Below, piece by piece: positions 12,859 to 23,304 of a DNA stretch of 64,000 nucleotides. Below the pieces are notes generated by a model. The model had not been told where the DNA came from. It made no database searches and was given only the letters and a program-made list of their open reading frames with translations. Position numbers and translations under genes: made by a program. The DNA comes from Hyperoodon ampullatus (Eukaryota; Chordata; Mammalia; Artiodactyla; Ziphiidae). The stretch spans positions 163,991,235 to 164,055,234 of the forward strand of contig OX457057.1 of the NCBI GenBank assembly GCA_949752795.1, written 5' to 3'. Each line of letters opens with the position of its first letter. Position 1 is the stretch's first letter.

Positions 12859-13334
12859 TTTTCTTAACTTACTGTGTTTGGCGTCTCCTTTTCGCAGGCT
12901 GCAGGTTCGTAGCTCCCGTTGTTTATGGTGTCTGCCCCCAGTGGCTAAGGTTGTTTCAGTTGGTTGTGTAGGCTTCCTGGTGGAGGGGACTGGTGCCTGT
13001 GTTCTGGTGGATGAGTCTGGATCTTGTCTTTCTGGTGGGCAGGACCACGTCCAGTGGTGTGTTTTGGGGTGTCTGTGATCTTATTATGATTTTAGGCAGC
13101 CTCTCTGCTAATGGGTGGGGTTGTGTCCTGTCTTGCTAGTTGTTTGGCATAGGGTGTCCAGCACTGTAGCTTGCTGGTCATAGAGTGGAGCTGGGTCTTA
13201 GCGCTGAGATGGTGATCTCTGGCAGCGCTTTCGCTGTTTGATATTATGTGGAGCCGGGAGGTCTTTGGTGTACCAGTGTCCTGCACTTGGCTCTCTCTCC
13301 TCAGAGGCACAGGCCTGACACCTGGCTGGAGCAC

Positions 13335-13845
13335 CAAGACCCTGTCAGCCACCCGGCTTAGAATAAAAGGGAGGAAAAAAGAAAGAAAGACAGAAAAAAA
13401 TAAAATAAAAGAAAGTTATTAAAATAAAAATTTTTAAAAAATTATTAAAAATTAAAAAAATTAAAAAGTAATTAAAAAAAGAAAGATAAAAAGAGCAACC
13501 AAAGAACAAATCCAGCAATGATAAAAAGCGGTAAAAACTATACTAAAAAACAAACAAAAAAGCAAATTAAAACGGACAAACAGAACCCTAGGACAACTGG
13601 TAAAAGCAAAGCTATACAGACAAAATCACACAACGAAGCATACGCATACACACTCAGAAAAAGAGAAAAAAGAAAAAAATATATATATAGCTATATATAT
13701 ATAAAAAGAGAGCAATGAAATCAATAAACGAATCTACCAATGATTATAAACTCTAAATAGTAAACTAAGATAAACATTAAACAACAACAAAAAATGGGAT
13801 GCAGAAAGCAACCCCAAGTTTACAGTTGCTCCCGAAGTCCACCAG
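13335..13845. repeat. A-rich block inside the L1-A 5' UTR, absent from L1-B
   Basis: On the plus strand this is a long A/T-rich tract (runs of 'aaaataaaa', 'aaagaaaga', and a 'tatatata' stretch at about 13680-13705). The flanking sequences, 'cctcagaggcacag' on the left and 'cgatttgttgtctattca' on the right, are nearly adjacent in L1-B (about 30750-30800). It is either an insertion carried by the L1-A lineage or a block lost in the L1-B lineage. Confidence 0.8.
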
Positions 13846-15039
13846 CTCAATTTTGCGACGATTTGTTGTCTATTCAGGTATTCCACAGATGCAGGGTGCA
13901 TCAAGTTGATTGTGGAGATTTAATCCGCTGCTCCTGAGGCTGCACGGAGAGATTTCCGTTTCTCTTCTTTGTTCGTACAGCTCCTGGGGTTCAGCTTTGG
14001 ATTTAGACCCGCCTCTGCGTGTAGGTTGCCTGAGGGCATCTGTTCCGTGCCCAGAGAGGATGGGGTTAAAGGAGAAGCTGATTGGGGGGCTCTGGCTCAC
14101 TCAGCCCGGGGGGAGGGAGGGGTACGGATGCGGGGTGAGCCTGCGGTGGCAGAGGCTAGCGTGACGTTGCACCAGCCTGAGGCGCGCCATGTGTTCTCCC
14201 GGGGAAGTTGTCCCTGGATCACGGGACCCTGGCAGTGGCAGGCTGCACACGCTCCTGGGAGGGGAGGTGTGGATAGTGACCTGTGCTCGCACACAGGCTT
14301 CTTGGTGGCTGCAGCAGCAGCCTTAGGGTTTCATGCCCGTCTCTGCGGTCTGCCTGATAGCCGCAACTCGCGCCCACCTCGAGCTCATTTAGGCAGTGCT
14401 CTGAATCCCCTCTCCTTGCACACCCCATAACAATGGTCTTTTGCCTCTTAGGCAGGTCCAGAGTTTTTCCTGCACTCCCTCCCGGCTAGCTGTGGTGCAC
14501 TAGCCCCCTTCAGGCTGTGTTCAAGCTGCCAACCCCAGTCCTTTCCTCTGCGCTCCAACCAAAGCCAGAGCCTCAGCTCCAGCCCCGCCCGCCCCGGCAG
14601 GTGAGCAGACAAGCCCCTCGGGCTGGTGAGTGCCGCTCAGCACCGATCCTCTGTGCGGGAATCTCTCCGCTTTGCCCTCGGCACCCCTGTTGCTGCGCTC
14701 TGGTCCGGGGCTCTGAAACTTCCCCACACCCCGGTCTCCGCCAGTGAAGGACCTCCCTAGTGTGTGGAAACCTTTCCACCTTCACAGCTCCCTCTCAGAG
14801 GTGCAGGTCCCATCCCTATTCTTTTGTCTCTGTTTTTTCTTTTTTCTTTTGCCCTCCCCAGGTATGTGGGGACTTTCTTGCCTTTTGGGAAGTCTGAGGT
14901 CTTCTGCCAGCGTTCAGTAGGTGTTCTGTAGGAGTTGTTCCACATGTAGATGTATTTCTGATGTATTTGTGGGGAGGAAGGTGATCTCCACATTTTACTC
15001 CTCTGCCATCTTGAAGGTCTCCCTGAGAGGGAGTGTTAA

Positions 15040-15340
15040 CAGTGTCAAAATACCCACTGGATATTTTCCCTTTATGTTTACGGCATAATAAGCGTCTATC
15101 TATAAAGGAATATGGGGAAAATGATTTGAGACTGTAAAACATAGTGATCATGATTCTGTAGTGATTCTGGGGAGCTAAGGCAAAGGAAATCCATGCTTGC
15201 AATGGTATATCAAGGCTCTCACTTTGTGGCACAGTTCTTTTAGGGAATGAAAAGGAACTAAACCCTCTTATGGAACCATTTAGGCCTTGAATCAGGAAGG
15301 TATTTCAGGTGAGTTCTATGAGACTCAAAAGGTAATTATT
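15040..15340. other. Unique intergenic sequence
   Basis: Flank to the right of L1-A. No gene or repeat recognised. Confidence 0.45.
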
Positions 15341-15349
15341 ACCAAGTAT

Positions 15350-15575
15350 CCAGTGTAACATCAAGTATTGGCTAAGTCCCATACAAGCATATTATTTAAT
15401 CCTCTCTCACTCCTTCGTGGTAGCTAAATATGGTCACATAATCCCCCATCAGTGAGGAAATGATGGGCCTGGAATTCCTAAGTGACTCCCTGATCAAGGG
15501 CAAACAGCAAGTTGGAGAGGGAACCATCACTTGTCTCCATAGCCAGTGGGCCTCCATTCTGCCTATTAACTCTGT
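15350..15575 (+). repeat. MIR-like SINE, plus strand
   Basis: Contains 'gcatattatttaatcctctctcact', 'agtgaggaaatgatgggcctgg' and 'caagggcaaacagcaagttggagaggga', in the forward MIR order. Strongly decayed. A second weaker MIR-like stretch follows at about 15710-15870. Confidence 0.55.
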
Positions 15576-15879
15576 GAGCCAGGCTAAGTAGTCGAAGAGC
15601 AATGCCCATTTGGGAAACAAGAAACTCATTTCAAAATGACACCTGACAAAAGGTAGTGGTGATCAAGAAGGGATAAAGATAAGGCCCAGGGGAGTGCTAT
15701 TTCACAGTTGGAAAGCTGGGGAAGGCATGGGCATTGCCTCATCTAAATCTTTTCATCGTACAGATGAAGAGGGAAGGGCCTAGACCTCAAGGTCATGTGC
15801 AGTTAGCGTCAGCATGGAGACAAGAGCCCCTTCCTGGACTAACATTCATTCCACTCTATCTCTCTCCCCATAAAGTGCA

Positions 15880-16477
15880 GTTGCTTTTGCTGGGAATGAG
15901 AGGCTGTCAGTATAAGCGTCTGTGGCACCCTTTTAGTAGGAAATAGTTAAACTGGGGAAAATCATACCTTTTAATTATTGAAATCCTTTATTGATGCTGA
16001 GACATTGTTTGGTGAACATGCATGGAGAATATTCATAGATATTATATATTACTGAAGCTCCCTCTTATTGACTTCTGCATCACAACGTAAACACACAGAG
16101 CCCAATAAAACATGACTTTGTCTTAACAGCATTATGAATAAATTATTAAGAACTTTTTTTCTTCTGCAATAATTTTACTAGTTTTTTTTTTAAAATAAAA
16201 TCAAACCTTCTATAGGACTGTAATTAAAAGTAAAAGAACATGCAACAGTTTTTAGCCATAATCCTCAGGAGATTAATAAAGAACTGTCAAAACTGAGACT
16301 AAAGAATATCCTCTGTTTGCTGAGGGCCTCCTTGAGAATGGCTTTCAAGGGGGCCATAACCTCTGTGATTGCTTACGCATCTCACCAACTGTGGCTGAAG
16401 TCTGTGCTGGAGAACTTGCCCAGAATGGCTGCTGCACCATGCTTGTTGGATGCCAATGGAAGTTGCCAAGGTGAAGG
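15880..16477. other. Unique intergenic sequence
   Basis: No gene or confident repeat. Frames overlapping 16299-16736 run into the neighbouring SINE and are not genes. Confidence 0.45.
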
Positions 16478-16717
16478 AGTGAGTCTTCTTCTTTTTTTTT
16501 TTTTTTTTTTTTGTGGTACGCGGGCCTCTCACTGTTGCGGCCTCTCCCGTTGTGGAGCACAGGCCCCGGACGCGTAGGCTCAGCGGCCATGGCTCACGGG
16601 CCCAGCCGCTCCGCGGCACGTGGGATCCTCCCGGACCGGGGCACAAACCCGTGTCCCCTGCATCGGCAGGCGGACTCTCAACCACTGTGCCACCAGGGAA
16701 GCCCAGTGGGTCTTCTT
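16478..16717 (-). mobile_element. CHR SINE (short form) with 13-bp TSD
   Basis: Body 16491-16704 in reverse orientation, T tail on the left and tRNA-like head on the right ending 'caccagggaagccc'. Direct repeats AGTGAGTCTTCTT (16478-16490) and AGTGGGTCTTCTT (16705-16717) differ by one base. Overlapping frames of 75-145 codons on both strands are typical of this GC-rich SINE and are not genes. Confidence 0.93.
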
Positions 16718-16914
16718 TTTTCTGCATTATTCTCATCTAGCACAAGCCTGGCCCATAGCAGGGCCTCTTCAAATGCTTATTGGATCAGTTACTGTACTAC
16801 AGGCCATACCCTTTAACTACAAAGCCAGGTACCATGGTTTGGATTTCCTACTGAGTCGGCCTGGGGATCTGCTCAGAGCTAGTATACACAGTGAATAACT
16901 GTGATGAGAGATGG

Positions 16915-17112
16915 AGGACCCAGTTTAATGAGCAAGGGCTCCTGTCTCAGCCAGACCTATATTTTAGTGATGGTGGCACTGTCTTAACGTGAGTTACTTT
17001 GTCACTTTGACCCTCATTTCTTGAAAAATGATAATACCTACTTTTCAGCGGCTGGTGAGAGGACTGTGTGATAAACATGTAAAATGACCTAACTCAGAGC
17101 CTGGGAGCTTGT
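16915..17112 (-). repeat. MIR SINE, minus strand
   Basis: Reverse order blocks: 'tctcagccagacctatattttagtgatggtggcactg', 'gagttactttgtcactttgaccctcatttct', 'gataatacctacttttca' and 'cctaactcagagcctggg'. Confidence 0.7.
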
Positions 17113-17694
17113 TCTTAGTATTCACCTATGCTTGCCACCAGGTGGAAGCCCTGGAGGAGAGTCACCTGATCAGGAGCCAGCTATTAAGTCTGATTTATCT
17201 ATTGCTTTACTACTTTTGCATACCCATTGAGTACCTGCTGCTCCATCTCTGTAGCTCAGTGTATCCTCTTCTCTGTTCTCATGTTAGATCAGTTTTAATT
17301 GAGTCTCTGTGGCTGCTGTCTCTGGTGTGGGTTCAGTCAACTCTCCCAGTGCCCAATCCAGCCAACCCTGCCAGAGAGCATGCAGAGGACAAATGTCCAT
17401 CCTGTGATTTTGTATGCAAGGGCAGGGCTACTGTAGGTCACTTTTAGCCTGGAAAATTTCACTCCAATTTTTTTTCTGATTTCTTCATTTAGTCCCCAGA
17501 TATATCTCCGCATCATCCATTTGCTTTTGTGTCTCATTATGAGCTAGGGGGTCACTCTCCAACCTTCTCTGTTGGGAGGTGAGAACATGTGTGATCTGTG
17601 CAAGACCGACACCAATCTGCATTGTTCAAGGCTCCCTGTATTGGTGGTCACTTAGCACTTAAACAGTGCTTCTCTCTGCAGATATAAGCTGGTT
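17113..17694. other. Unique intergenic sequence
   Basis: No gene seen. Frames of 66 and 112 codons overlap here on opposite strands without family resemblance. Confidence 0.45.
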
Positions 17695-17695
17695 C

Positions 17696-17902
17696 TTTTT
17701 TTTTTTTTTTGCGGTACGCAGGCCTCTCACTGTTGTGGCCTCTCCCATTGTGGAGCACAGGCTCCGGACGCGCAGGCTCAGCGGCCATGGCTCACGGGCC
17801 CAGCCGCTCCGCAGCACGTGGGATCTTCCCGGACCGGGGCACGGACCCGTGTGCCCTGCATCGGCAGGCGGACTCTCAACCACTGCGCCATCAGGGAAGC
17901 CC
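17696..17902 (-). mobile_element. CHR SINE (short form)
   Basis: T tail 17696-17710, body, and head ending 'catcagggaagccc' at 17902. The head has one change from the usual 'caccaggg'. I could not identify a clean target-site duplication. Confidence 0.9.
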
Positions 17903-17949
17903 ACCCTATCATGTTTTTATAGGAAAATGTTTAGGGTTTCAGACTTTTA

Positions 17950-18560
17950 AAATGACATATACATAAACTCATATTAACTTACAAATCATAAGCGTATAGG
18001 TCAATGCATTTAAACAAAGATAGCAACCCTGTATAACCAGGACCCTGATCACGAAAGAAAACAGAGTTAGCACCCTCCCCCAAATCCTCCTTGTGCCCAT
18101 TTCAGTCACCACCCCCCCACCAAGGGGAAGCATTAACTGGATTTGTAACACCATAGATTAATAGGATCACTTTTAAATTTTATATAACAGAATCATACAG
18201 TGCAAACTTTTCCCATAGGTGGCTTCTTTTAATCTACAATATGTTTTTGTAAAAATTTGTTCGTGTTACTGAGAGTAGCTGTAGTTTACCCCCTATCACT
18301 GCAAAGTGGTATTCCATTGTGTGATTATATCACAATGTGTTTATCCATCCTATTTTTGATGGCCATTTGAGTAGCTTCCAGTTTGGGGCTATTTTGAATA
18401 GGGCTGCTATGAGCATTCTTGTGCATGTCTTTTGACTCATATATAAATGCATTTTAGTCAGATACATACCAGTGAGTGGAATTTCCAGTGTATAGTGGAT
18501 GCAAGTGCCTAGCTTTCATAGCTGCTGTCAAATAGTTCTCCAAAGCTGGGTTTTTGGTTT
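17950..18560 (-). mobile_element. Old L1M 3' region, minus strand
   Basis: The plus strand reads the reverse complement of an old L1M 3' UTR: 'cagaatcatacagtgcaaac', 'gtggtattccattgtgtgatta', 'tttatccatcctatttttgatggcc', 'gggctgctatgagcattcttgtg'. Heavily decayed, no frames left. Confidence 0.75.
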
Positions 18561-19235
18561 TTAAAAGACAAAGTCATATTAGTGGTAACAAGACCAACCT
18601 TGCATCAGTAATCATCTTATACTTAGAAATGGAATCATCTGCTAAGGCTGTAGTTTATGTGCTACTCACAAATGGAATTTCAATACCCAGTTCTATCACA
18701 TAGTTAGTCGTCCTTACCTAGGAGTAATAATGGTTTTTTCTCATCCTGGGCTCCTGAAGGCAAAACATTTTCCATGCAGGTACCAACCTTTCTCCAGATG
18801 TGAAAGCTTCAGCTTGTTCATTTTTATGGAACAATAAAAGTCTACTTTAAAAAATTGGCCAGCAGGGGATTAGGGTATCAGTAGAAAAATTCTATGTGTA
18901 TGCAGTTGCTAAGTTATCTTTATCCTGCTTGTTCTGTTCTGGAAGTGTATTACTAGGAGCTGTCAGCTGTCTTAAATGTTTTAATGAATGAAACTTAGTT
19001 GCCTAAGGCTTTTTTTAAGCAAAGTACATAGATTTTTTTTAAATGCAGAGGAGATGGAAAATAATAGATGTTCTGCCTTAACAAAAGCATCACCAAGTGC
19101 CAGCTAACTGACCTCATTTCCCTGTTTCCAGCACAGTGAAAGTTCATTACCATCATCATCTTTATTAACTAATTTTTATTATCGGTCTGTAAAACACTAA
19201 GGGGTTTATTGTAGAGTGAAATGGAACATGTGTTG
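18561..19235. other. Unique intergenic sequence
   Basis: No gene or repeat recognised. Confidence 0.45.
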
Positions 19236-19239
19236 AAAT

Positions 19240-19400
19240 TGGAATTAGGTACCTGGGAACAAGTCTGTCTGCCATTTACTAGTTCTGTATCTTTGGGACA
19301 ATCACTTAACTTCTTCGACCTCAGCTTCCACAATTTTAAAAAGGAAGGGTTAGATACCAAGACATGTAAGAATCTTTCCAGCTTTAGAAATCCTGTGATT
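19240..19400 (-). repeat. MIR SINE, minus strand
   Basis: Blocks 'ctgtctgccatttactagttctgtatctttgggacaatcacttaacttctt' match the reverse complement of the MIR core and tRNA-related part. Confidence 0.7.
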
Positions 19401-20515
19401 CGAATTTTAATCAATTTGGGTATGTTGATCGAAATGCATACAACCAAATTTTTTCTTGTAATTAAATATATTATCATTATTTTTACTTTCATAGCTGAAG
19501 AAGATAGATGCCCATGCTTTTCTGAGTTCAATGACTTTCACATGGACTTTCTTAAATAAGATGAGCATGCTTGTCCTAAGTGAATTAAGGACAACAGTAA
19601 GAATCCTCCTACTTCCCAGTTATAGTTTCCTTGAAATTGCTCTTTCTTTATTTAGTAAAGAGGAAAGTGGAGCAGAAGAGGGGGAAATCCACTGGGCAAT
19701 AATATTGGCAAAACATTGAATTGTCCCAACCTCAAATATCTTCTTAGTTTTTATTTTTAATATTAGTATTTATTTATTTAGAAAAATATACATTAAGCAC
19801 CAGCTATTTGTCAGGGACTTAAGACCTAGAAATAGGTTAACAGAAACTCACACAGTCAATGAAAGCCTGCACAGTCAATGAAAGTCTCTTGTGTCTAAAA
19901 ATACAACAGATCTGATATTTTACACGACTTTCCCTTTTAAAATAACAAAATAATGGAATATACTATATGTTGATTGTGGAAAATTTCAGACCTGATTTTT
20001 TTTTTTTTGAACAGCCTGTACACATAATAAAATCTAAGCTAGGACTTTAAAGGAAGATTATATGTTCATTTATTCTTTTCTACCTGCATGTTTTGCCCTG
20101 GAATATAATTATATTGAAAGGCTGGTAAGAATGATGTTTTTGGAGAAAAAGAGTACATAAAAATCAGCTTTGGAGTTTTTTAACATAATACTTTGTGTTT
20201 AGTTTTTAATTATGGAGGCATAAGAGATTATATCCACTGTGTTGCGAATTGATATTGCTTAATGGAAACGTTTTCTTCCCTACTATTATATGTATTATTC
20301 ATAGAAAAAAGTGGTCTTTTATGAAAGGGCAGCTGGCCCTTTAAGAGAGGAACTTCCTCAGAGTAGCTGCTAACAGTGGTTTTGATTTGCTGCCCAACAT
20401 TCACTTATAGGCTCATTTAACATTAATAGAAGGTGATCTCGGTTCACTTCATGACCTCTTGGAACCTAAATCACAGACAGGGTCATTTAAGAGATTTGGG
20501 GAGAGTAGGCAGCCA
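19401..20515. other. AT-rich intergenic sequence
   Basis: No gene seen. Short T runs only. Forms the left flank of the kinase pseudogene. Confidence 0.45.
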
Positions 20516-20520
20516 GTTAG

Positions 20521-22430
20521 CAACTTTGGGGAGCTCCGGCTAGAAAAGAATCGCTATACAAATGAATACTTAACTATATCCAGTTGGAGCTCATCAAGTC
20601 CCAGGCGCCACAGCTGCACCTGGAGTACAACTTATAAGCGCAGCTCAGAGCCGCAGAGGGCGTGCGCCAGCTCTACTACTTCCGCCCGTGAGGGAAGTAC
20701 TACAACGCCACGGTGCTGGAGCTGCTCGGGTCTGGCCTGGAGGACCTGTTTCACTCCTGCAACCACACGTTGACGCTCAAAATGGTGCTCGTGATCGCAA
20801 TCCAGCTGGTCAGGCGCATGAAGTACATGCACACCAAGGGCCTCACCTACCGGGACGTGAAGCCCGAGAACTTCCTGGCTGGGCTGCCGGGCACGCCATC
20901 CACATCATCGACTGACTCCGGCCTAGCCAAGGAGTCCATCAACCCCGAGACCAAGAAGCACATCCCGTACTTCCCGTACTGCGAGCACGACGTGCTACAT
21001 AAGCATCAACACTCACCTGGGTAAGGACCAGAGCCGTTGTGATGACCTGGAGGCGCTGGGCTGCATGCTTCTGTGCTAACTGTGCGACAGCCTGCACGGG
21101 CAGAGGCTCAAGGCCCAGACGCTCACGGAGCGCTACCGGAAGATCCGGGACACCAAGCGGGCCACGCCTATCGAGAGCCTCCCCGAGAGGTTCCCGGAGA
21201 TGGCCACGTACCTGGGCTACGGGCGGCGCCTGGATTTCTTCGAGAAGCTGAACTCTGACTACCTGCACAAGTTCTTAACTACCTCTGACCGCAGCTGCTT
21301 TGTGTTTGGTTACCAGTCCGACTGGGCTGGGAAGCCCCGGCCCACGCCTATGGCTCGGTCCACACCAACCTGCCCTCGCAGCCTCAGGCTCAGGACAAAG
21401 CCTTGCTACATAGCAAAACCCAGGCACTGAACTTCATCCATGGGGAGCTGAATGCCAGCGACAGCACCGCTGGTCGCTTCAGTGTCCCCATCACAGTCCC
21501 CGCAGACGTGGAGGTGGCTGACGACACCAAGTGCTGCTGTTTCCTTCCGAGGAGAAAGAGAAAATTGCTGGAGCCACGCAAGTGACTCTGGAGCGGTGGC
21601 CCCTGAATCCTCCCACTGCAGCCCCTCGGGGCCAGCTTGGCCATGGCCACGTGACCGCAGCCGGACGCAGACTGCCGGGCCGGCAGAGCTGCCCTCCACA
21701 CGTGGGATCACTTTCTTTACATGAGACTTTGGACGAGATTCCTTACACCTGTGCCTAGTCCGCCCTTCCAAGAACATTAGCTATTTAAAACAAGGAGAAA
21801 AGAAAACGCCAGCGGCCGCTCTGCCTTGCGTCTCTGCCAGTGTCCGTTGAGTAAGTAGTGCAGCTGCCTGCCCCGTTAGTGCCATGAAGTGCAGCTTCTC
21901 TCCCTCCATCCGGGGGCCGTGTTCTCCAGGGGTTGCTGTGGGACGTTGCTGCCAGAGGTGAGCCCGCCCTGGGCCTCCCCAGGCCAATGGGGAAGGCTGG
22001 GTGAGGGCGGCCCCCAGCCGAAATGCCGCTCCAAAGCCTGGGTGTGGCTGGCAGGGAGTTCCTGCACACGTACTCCAGCCGCTGCCCCAGGGCCCAGACC
22101 TCTGGGCGGCCAGCACTGGGCCCCTTGGGCGGTGCCAGGTGTGCCTGGTTTTCTTGAGTTGGCTCGGCGTTGCCGGCCGAGCAGTGGGAGACAAGCACCT
22201 TAAAGCCAGTCCCAGACCCACTGTGGGCCCGGTCCGAGCGGTCATCGTGGTCTCCCGGAGGCCAGAGTGCTGCGCGGTCAGAGCAACTGGGGGCGTTCCC
22301 CGCGGCGTGTGCATCTAGGTCTTGCCTTACAAAGTGTACAGAAGTGGCACTTCGTTTCTCTGATGCTTCCTGGAGGCCACAAAATTTAGGGGCTTTTTAA
22401 AAAAATTAAAGGAAAATGAAACCAAAATAA
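20521..22430 (+). pseudogene. Processed pseudogene of a casein kinase 1 gamma (CSNK1G2-like)
   Basis: An intronless, GC-rich copy of a serine/threonine kinase of the CK1-gamma family. It starts within the kinase glycine-rich region ('NFGELRLEKNRYTNEY') and runs to the cysteine-rich prenylation-type end ('KCCCFLPRRKRK') at about 21585, then into probable 3' UTR with an A-rich end near 22400-22430. Recognisable are the catalytic loop '[10 protein letters not shown]' and the 'KHIPY' stretch. Breaks include a frameshift at about 20578, an in-frame TAA at 20634 and TGA at about 20688, and an altered DFG region near 20912 ('ATCGACTGACTCCGG'). The C-terminal tail ('GELNASDSTAG') is most like CSNK1G2 rather than G1 or G3, but paralog choice is from memory. 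The 5' end is truncated. Not expected to encode an active kinase. Confidence 0.88.
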
Positions 22431-22439
22431 TATTAATAA

Positions 22440-22650
22440 TAATGATTATCATGCAGGCTTTGCTAAGTGCCAGGCACTGTATTATTTCATCTTTATGACA
22501 AATCTTTGATAGAGGTATCATTACTATAGCCAGTTTTAGGTGAGGAAATTGAGGCTTAGATTTATTAAGTGAGTTGTGTAGAGACACACGGCTGATAGAT
22601 GATGAGATTAGGATTTAAACCATGTTCTAACCCCAAGGACTGTGTTCGTG
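22440..22650 (+). repeat. MIR SINE, plus strand
   Basis: Forward MIR order: 'tgctaagtgccaggcactgtatta', 'tttaggtgaggaaattgaggctta', 'cacacggctgatagatgatgagattaggattt', 'accccaaggactgtgttc'. Lies immediately after the A-rich end of the kinase retrocopy. Confidence 0.85.
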
Positions 22651-23105
22651 GGAGCTGCAGTTGTTACGGGTGAACCTATGTGGAGACATTTCCGTATGAA
22701 ATAAGGTGGAGGTGTTTGGCAGTTGTGAAAAAAAAATAGTTATGGGACTTTCTTTGAAAATATCACGGCATTTTCCCAGTGGTGGTGATGATTGGAGAAC
22801 TGATACTGATGAGCAAAAATGATAGGAGTTTTGTCAAGACTGGGGACGAATGAGGGAACTGTTAAGATCTCTGCATGAGTTGTTCTAAACTGGGTTTACT
22901 TTTAGAAGTTAGCTATATTGGACTTGAGGTGCTTGAGCGGGCTTTGGGTATCTGGGATTCGTGCATCTGAATGACATCCAAGTTTTCTCTCAAAGCTAGT
23001 GTTCAAAGAGAGAGTGTGTCATAGACGTGCAAAAATTACTGCTGTGGTCTTGTTAGTGGGTTGATCTGCAAGAAGCAGCAAGAGTAAAAACACTTATTGA
23101 GCTTT
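22651..23105. other. Unique intergenic sequence
   Basis: No gene or repeat recognised. Left flank of the inverted L1. Confidence 0.45.
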
Positions 23106-23107
23106 GT

Positions 23108-23304
23108 TCTTATTTCACAAGATCATTTTGGCTATCAGGATCCTTGTGATTCCACATGAATTTTAGGATTTTTTTCCTATTTCTGCAAAATATGCCATTG
23201 GAATTTTTAATAGGCATTGGATTGAATCTGTAGATTACTTTAGATAGTATGGACATTTTAACAATATTAAGTCTTTCAATCCATGCACAGGGATGTGTTT
23301 CCAT
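23108..23304 (-). mobile_element. Inverted 5' part of an old L1 (ORF2 fragment)
   Basis: The minus strand encodes an ORF2p piece ('WIERLNIVKMSILSKVIYRFNPMPIK', 'WNHKDPDSQNDLVK'), matching the region of L1-B ORF2 that begins '[15 protein letters not shown]'. The opposite-strand continuation starts at 23305, so this piece is inverted relative to the rest of the copy. Confidence 0.85.

Larger units (their letters stand above)
7748..15034 (-). mobile_element. L1-A: full-length decayed LINE-1 with long 5' UTR
   Basis: A minus-strand LINE-1 body at 7758-15024 (about 7.27 kb) flanked by a 10-bp duplication GAGAGGGAGT at 7748-7757 and 15025-15034. The short T run at the left is the A tail of the element. 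Order in element sense is 5' UTR (about 15024-12859), ORF1 (12858-about 11968), ORF2 (11909-8128), 3' UTR. The 5' end is sense 'CTTCAAGATGGCAGAGGAG', a decayed version of the YY1-site start seen in L1-B. Both frames are broken by many stops and indels, so it is older than L1-B and inert. Its 5' UTR holds two blocks absent from L1-B. Confidence 0.93.

Noticed and set aside
12458..13078. A 206-codon plus-strand frame inside L1-A, and similar plus-strand frames at 28213, 30134, 59252 and 60391
   Set aside because: They are antisense shadows of L1 ORF1, ORF2 and the leader; the same frames recur in each L1 copy.
16299..16736. A 145-codon frame, and similar ones at each CHR SINE, with repeated proline- and glycine-rich peptides
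   Set aside because: All are translations of the same GC-rich SINE body in different frames. The repeated peptides come from the repeat, not from a protein family.
20700..21590. A functional single-exon kinase gene
   Set aside because: In-frame stops, several frameshifts and an altered DFG region rule out an active kinase from this copy.
21781..22314. A 177-codon open frame opposite to the kinase pseudogene
   Set aside because: It lies in GC-rich 3' UTR-like retrocopy sequence, where stop codons are rare. No domain or family resemblance and low-complexity composition.
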